A stretch of 64,000 nucleotides of DNA, taken from positions 142,580-206,579 of the forward strand of contig JACQDL010000031.1 of NCBI GenBank assembly GCA_016201065.1, given 5' to 3'. The position numbers and the translations under genes were made by a program. The notes under the pieces are model-generated. The model made no database searches, was not told the origin of the DNA, and saw nothing but the letters and a program-made list of their open reading frames with translations. Source of the stretch: Actinomycetota bacterium (GTDB taxonomy: Bacteria > Actinomycetota > Actinomycetes > Mycobacteriales > JACQDL01). Each line of letters starts with the position of its first letter. Position 1 is the stretch's first letter. This document shows positions 60,272 to 64,000 of the stretch, one piece after another.

Positions 60272-61138
60272 GTGACTAGCGGCCCGATCGTCATCAACCT
60301 GCCGAACCCGGCGTTGGTCGTCCTCATCGGCCTGCAGGGCAGCGGGAAGAGCACATTCGCCCGACGGCACTTCGCCCCAGTGGAAATCCTGTCCAGCGAT
60401 GAATTCCGCGCCCGCCTGTGCAACGATCCGGCCAGCCAATCGAACACCGCCGCAGCGCTGGAACACCTGACCCAGACCCTGCGCAGGCGCCTGCTCAACC
60501 AGGTCACCACCGCAATCGACGCCACCAATATTCGGCACGAACGCCGCGCGGACCTGCTGGACGCAGCCCACGAGCACGGCGTACCCGCGGTCGCCGTCCT
60601 GTTCGACATCCCCGCAGATCGGTGCCGCGAGCGCATCGCCGCAAGGCACCGCAACATCCGCGACGAGGTACTCAATGAACAGGCGGAGCGTTGGCCTCAG
60701 GTCATGCGAGACGTGCCGAACGAGGGGTACTCCGCCGTTCACATCCTCACCGAACACCAAGTGCCCGCCGTGCAGTTCCGGCACGCCCCACCCAACGAGC
60801 GTGACCCCGATCGCTGGGTCGAGGTGGACCGCCTCGACGCCACTGGCCAGTCACTTCGGTTCCCCGCAGACGAGATCCGCCGCCAGCCCGACGTGCTCGC
60901 CGCGCACGATCCTGGCCCCTACCTCTATGCCTGTGCTGCGGCTAACCGGGCCTTCGCTCCGCCATCAGGATCGAAGTCCACCCCGAGCGAGCCGATGAGC
61001 GAAACCATCGTACGGGTGCAGCTGCCCCACTGCCTTCCCATCTATCTCACCCACCACCTCGGCAACTGGCACAGGACAGACCCCCACCCGCTCGGCACCC
61101 CGATCCGGCTACCCGGCGCGGCCACCCCGGCGATGTGA
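60272..61138 (+). CDS. Polynucleotide-kinase-like AAA ATPase
   Basis: LVVLIGLQGSGKSTFARRHF, EILSSDEFRARL, AIDATNIRHERRADLLDAAHEHGVPAVAVLFDIPADRCRER. Confidence 0.8.
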   Translation: MTSGPIVINLPNPALVVLIGLQGSGKSTFARRHFAPVEILSSDEFRARLCNDPASQSNTAAALEHLTQTLRRRLLNQVTTAIDATNIRHERRADLLDAAHEHGVPAVAVLFDIPADRCRERIAARHRNIRDEVLNEQAERWPQVMRDVPNEGYSAVHILTEHQVPAVQFRHAPPNERDPDRWVEVDRLDATGQSLRFPADEIRRQPDVLAAHDPGPYLYACAAANRAFAPPSGSKSTPSEPMSETIVRVQLPHCLPIYLTHHLGNWHRTDPHPLGTPIRLPGAATPAM

Positions 61139-61583
61139 CCGATGTGGCGGGAACCCTCGTCATGACGCCACCCGATGGGACACCGTGGTGCGGCCACGGC
61201 CGTGCCGCTGTTCGCCCGCGCCCCCGCTCTCGCCGGGGAGTTCCCGCTCCACTCCACCTCATCGGTCACGACGCCAAACTGCCGGCGGACCCCGTTCACC
61301 GCCCATCACCGAGAGCGTCGGCGGGCAGGTGCCGCATGGACCGTCCCGGTTGGTCCGTGGCGCCCCCGCACGGGTGGCGCACCAGCGCGACGCCCGGTTT
61401 GGGCTATTTCACGACTCGGCGCCGGACCCGTCAATTCGGTACGATCCAGGCGGCTCTTGGTTTCGCTTCGGCACGACCCAGCACCATGTCACCCACCATG
61501 ACACACCCCACGGAAACGGAGCGCCGGCAGCGACCGACGACTAGACCCCGGAAATACTGCTCGGCAGGCCCAGCCCGGCCCGG

Positions 61584-62330
61584 ATGTACGACTATTTTCT
61601 GGGTGGTGAGAATAACTTCGCCGTGGACCGGGCCGCCGCGGCGGAGGTCCGTAAGCTCGTGCCGGACGTGCCGGTGTTCGCGTGGGAGAACCGGCAGTTC
61701 CTCCGGCGGGCGGTGACCTACCTCGCTAGGGAGGTCGGGATCACACAGTTCCTGGACATCGGCAGCGGGCTGCCGACCGTCGGCAACGTGCACGAGATCG
61801 CCCAGGAAATCGACCCCGACATTCACGTCGTCTACGTCGACAACGACCCACTGGTCGCCGTCCACGCCAGCAGTTTGCTGCTCGGGTTGGAGGAGACGGT
61901 CACGATCCTCACCGAGGACCTGCGCGACATCGACTCGATCCTGCACCACCCCCGCACCCGCCGCCTGATTGACTTCACACAGCCGGTCGGGGTGCTTCTG
62001 GCCTCGGTGCTGCCCTTCCTGCCCGACGAGGCAGACCCCGCCGGGATCATGGCGACCATCCGCGGCGCCGTCGCCCCCGGTAGCCACCTCGTGATCAGCC
62101 ACAGCGTGACCGGTGTACTCGCCGACGAGGCATATGACGGGATCATCGACATCTATCGGCAATCGACCGCGCCGGGGGCGACATTTCGTCCCCTTGAGCG
62201 GGTGCGGGCATTCTTCGACGGATGGGACCTGCTCGACCCCGGCCTGGTTCCCGCCCATCGGTGGCGGCCGGCCACCGACAGCACCAGCGGCTTTGACACG
62301 AACATCGTCGGCGCCGGCCGCAAACCTTGA
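61584..62330 (+). CDS. SAM-dependent methyltransferase, actinobacterial Methyltransf_19/DUF574 family
   Basis: ARMYDYFLGGENNFAVDR, QFLDIGSGLPTVGNVHEIAQ, VVYVDNDPLVAVHA; N-term may be shortened (in-frame TAG at ~61541). Confidence 0.85.
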   Translation: MYDYFLGGENNFAVDRAAAAEVRKLVPDVPVFAWENRQFLRRAVTYLAREVGITQFLDIGSGLPTVGNVHEIAQEIDPDIHVVYVDNDPLVAVHASSLLLGLEETVTILTEDLRDIDSILHHPRTRRLIDFTQPVGVLLASVLPFLPDEADPAGIMATIRGAVAPGSHLVISHSVTGVLADEAYDGIIDIYRQSTAPGATFRPLERVRAFFDGWDLLDPGLVPAHRWRPATDSTSGFDTNIVGAGRKP

Positions 62331-62411
62331 CCGATCACCCACGCAGCACCGTCGATCTGGTCCGTCGATTCGCACCCAGACGTGAACCGGCAGAGCACCA
62401 ACGAAGTGGGA

Positions 62412-63164
62412 TCATCGGCTCGCATAGCCGGCGGTCAGGGCTACCGCGAGGGTGGCGGTGACCATACCCGGGGCGTGGGCGATGTCCTCACCCCGGCTGA
62501 GACGACCGGTGAGCAATCGCCACGTTGCACCGATGGCGGTGAGCGCGAAGCCCAGCACCAGGCCCGCGACGATGGCCAGGTAGCCGTGCCAGCCGAGCAT
62601 CAGGCCGGTGCTCAGGGCCAGCTTCACATCACCGCCGCCACCGCCGGCGGTGAGGGTGAGCAGGAGGTAGAACCCGGAGGTGCCCACCGCGCCGGCCAGG
62701 GCGGTGACACCGGCGCCCGGGTGGTGGTGGGTGACGACGTCGGTGGTCAGCAGGGTCGCGGTGACGGCGAACATCGGCAGGGTGAGCCGGTCGGGGAGCC
62801 TGTGTACGGCGAGATCGGTGAACACCAACGCCACGCCGGTGGTGGTGAACACCAGTAACGTGGCCAGGAGCAGCGGGTCGGTGACCGTCCACGCCAACGC
62901 CGCCATGGTGAGGATCATGGTGGCTTCGACGACACCGGTGGGGGGTCCGATCTGGCGCCGGCAGTGCGGGCAGCGTGCGTGCGGTAGCCACGCGCGGGCG
63001 TGGTGGCTGGTGATCAGTGGCAGCGTGCAGTGCGGGCAGGTGGTCCGCCACGCCTGGTGGGGGTCCACGCTGTGGATGAACACCTGGGCACGGACCCACC
63101 CGGCGGTGATCCCACCCACGACCACCGCGACGGCAGCAAAGGCAATCGGGGTCGGGTGGGTCAT
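62412..63164 (-). CDS. A24 family prepilin peptidase
   Basis: Zn motif CPHC..CPHCRRQIG, VFTDLAVHRLPDRLTLP, GGGGGDVKLALSTGLMLGW. Confidence 0.9.
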   Translation of the reverse strand: MTHPTPIAFAAVAVVVGGITAGWVRAQVFIHSVDPHQAWRTTCPHCTLPLITSHHARAWLPHARCPHCRRQIGPPTGVVEATMILTMAALAWTVTDPLLLATLLVFTTTGVALVFTDLAVHRLPDRLTLPMFAVTATLLTTDVVTHHHPGAGVTALAGAVGTSGFYLLLTLTAGGGGGDVKLALSTGLMLGWHGYLAIVAGLVLGFALTAIGATWRLLTGRLSRGEDIAHAPGMVTATLAVALTAGYASR

Positions 63165-63976
63165 GGGGTGGCCAGGTCTCGCAGGAGGGTCGTGGCCAGG
63201 TGCGTGGTGTCCGGGTCGAGGTCGATGCCGGCCTCGTCGAGTTCCCGCCGCAAGGTGGCGAGTCGGGTGCGGATCGCGTCGGCGTCACCCAGGCGGGCGG
63301 CGGTGTGCATGGCCCTGCGGGCGAGTTCCTCTGACAGGGGGTCCAACCCGCAGGCGGTCTCGCTGTGGGTGTGGGCCTGCCGCGGGTTGGTGTCGGTGAG
63401 CAGTTGCGCCGCCTGGGCGTAGATCTTGACCAGGCGACGGCGGGTGTGTTCCCGGTCGGTGTCGATCCAGTCGTAGTCGGCGCCTTCGGCCAAACCCCCA
63501 CCGACGTGGGTGATCGCGGCGTTGAGGTGCGTCAACCGGGTGGCGTCATCGGTGGCGGTGGCGACCTGGGTGTACTCGTCCAAGACCTGCCACCAGTCCA
63601 CGTCCACCAGTTGTGGGTTGAGGTGGTAGTGGCCGCCGGTGTTCACCACCGGTTCCGCCCGGGTGCGGGTGGAACCCTCACCGTTCGCGTTCGTGGCGGA
63701 TGGGGGTGGGTTGGTGGCGGTGCGTAGGACGTGGCGGAGGTTGGCCACGCAGGTCGACAGGCGTTCGGCGGCGCGGCGCGCGGTGGCGTCCCCCCAGATG
63801 GCCTCCATGATGTCGTCCAGGGAGGCACCGTTGCGGTGCACGACCAGGTACACCAGCAACTGCTTACTTGCCGGGTTTTGAGCCATTGTTCTCGTCCGGG
63901 CTGAGCCGCCGGTCTCGGGTGGGGTGAGCCACTGGGCTTGTCGGGGTTGGGCCGGGCTGCTCGGGTGGTGAGCCAC
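63161..63976 (-). CDS. BTAD (SARP-like) transcriptional activation domain protein; 5' part may lie beyond window
   Basis: ASKQLLVYLVVHRNGASLDDIMEAIWGDATARRAAERLSTCVANLRHVLR; DWWQVLDEYTQVATATDDATRLTHLNAAI. Confidence 0.78.
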   Translation of the reverse strand: MAHHPSSPAQPRQAQWLTPPETGGSARTRTMAQNPASKQLLVYLVVHRNGASLDDIMEAIWGDATARRAAERLSTCVANLRHVLRTATNPPPSATNANGEGSTRTRAEPVVNTGGHYHLNPQLVDVDWWQVLDEYTQVATATDDATRLTHLNAAITHVGGGLAEGADYDWIDTDREHTRRRLVKIYAQAAQLLTDTNPRQAHTHSETACGLDPLSEELARRAMHTAARLGDADAIRTRLATLRRELDEAGIDLDPDTTHLATTLLRDLATP

Positions 63977-64000
63977 CCCGGCGTGGGGGTGGCTCGCCTG

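Larger units (their letters stand above)
5218..64000. mobile_element. Integrative conjugative element at tRNA-Ala; right end outside window
   Basis: Serine integrase at the tRNA 3' end, T4SS genes, relaxation protein, accessory cargo; no second tRNA-Ala 3' copy found by eye. Confidence 0.75.

Overview
High-GC actinomycete chromosome. A short core segment (gyrB 3' part, gyrA, DUF3566 protein, tRNA-Ile, DLW-39-type peptide, tRNA-Ala) is followed at the tRNA-Ala 3' end by a large mobile element that runs past the right edge of the window (>58 kb seen, no second att site found). Element backbone: large serine recombinase, TrbC/VirB2-like pilin, TrbL/VirB6-like protein, PrgI, VirB4-like ATPase (frameshifted), VirD4-like coupling protein, replication-relaxation protein, NlpC/P60 hydrolase, prepilin peptidase and BTAD regulator. 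Its cargo is dense in nucleotide, sugar and phosphate enzymes. Block A (18.9-26.3 kb, +) is a translationally coupled operon: DUF4254, a kinase-kinase-nucleotidyltransferase fusion, phosphoribosyltransferase, GT9, phosphotransferase-like, SDR, histidine phosphatase, TylF-like methyltransferase. Block B (46.8-58.7 kb, -) is a ~15-gene coupled operon carrying QueD-QueE-QueC (preQ0 synthesis) with a nucleoside deoxyribosyltransferase-like protein, several P-loop kinases, an HPr-kinase-like protein, a nucleotidyltransferase and sugar-phosphate enzymes, but no recognisable TGT/DpdA, QueF or FolE. Its QueD is a tandem fusion whose two halves have lost complementary catalytic residues. Also notable are a compact three-tRNA array with odd anticodon loops, an amidoligase plus class II glutamine amidotransferase pair, a GGDEF protein, a CofE-like ligase and a recurrent ACCCAACAG motif. 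All calls come from reading sequence and translations; no searches were run.
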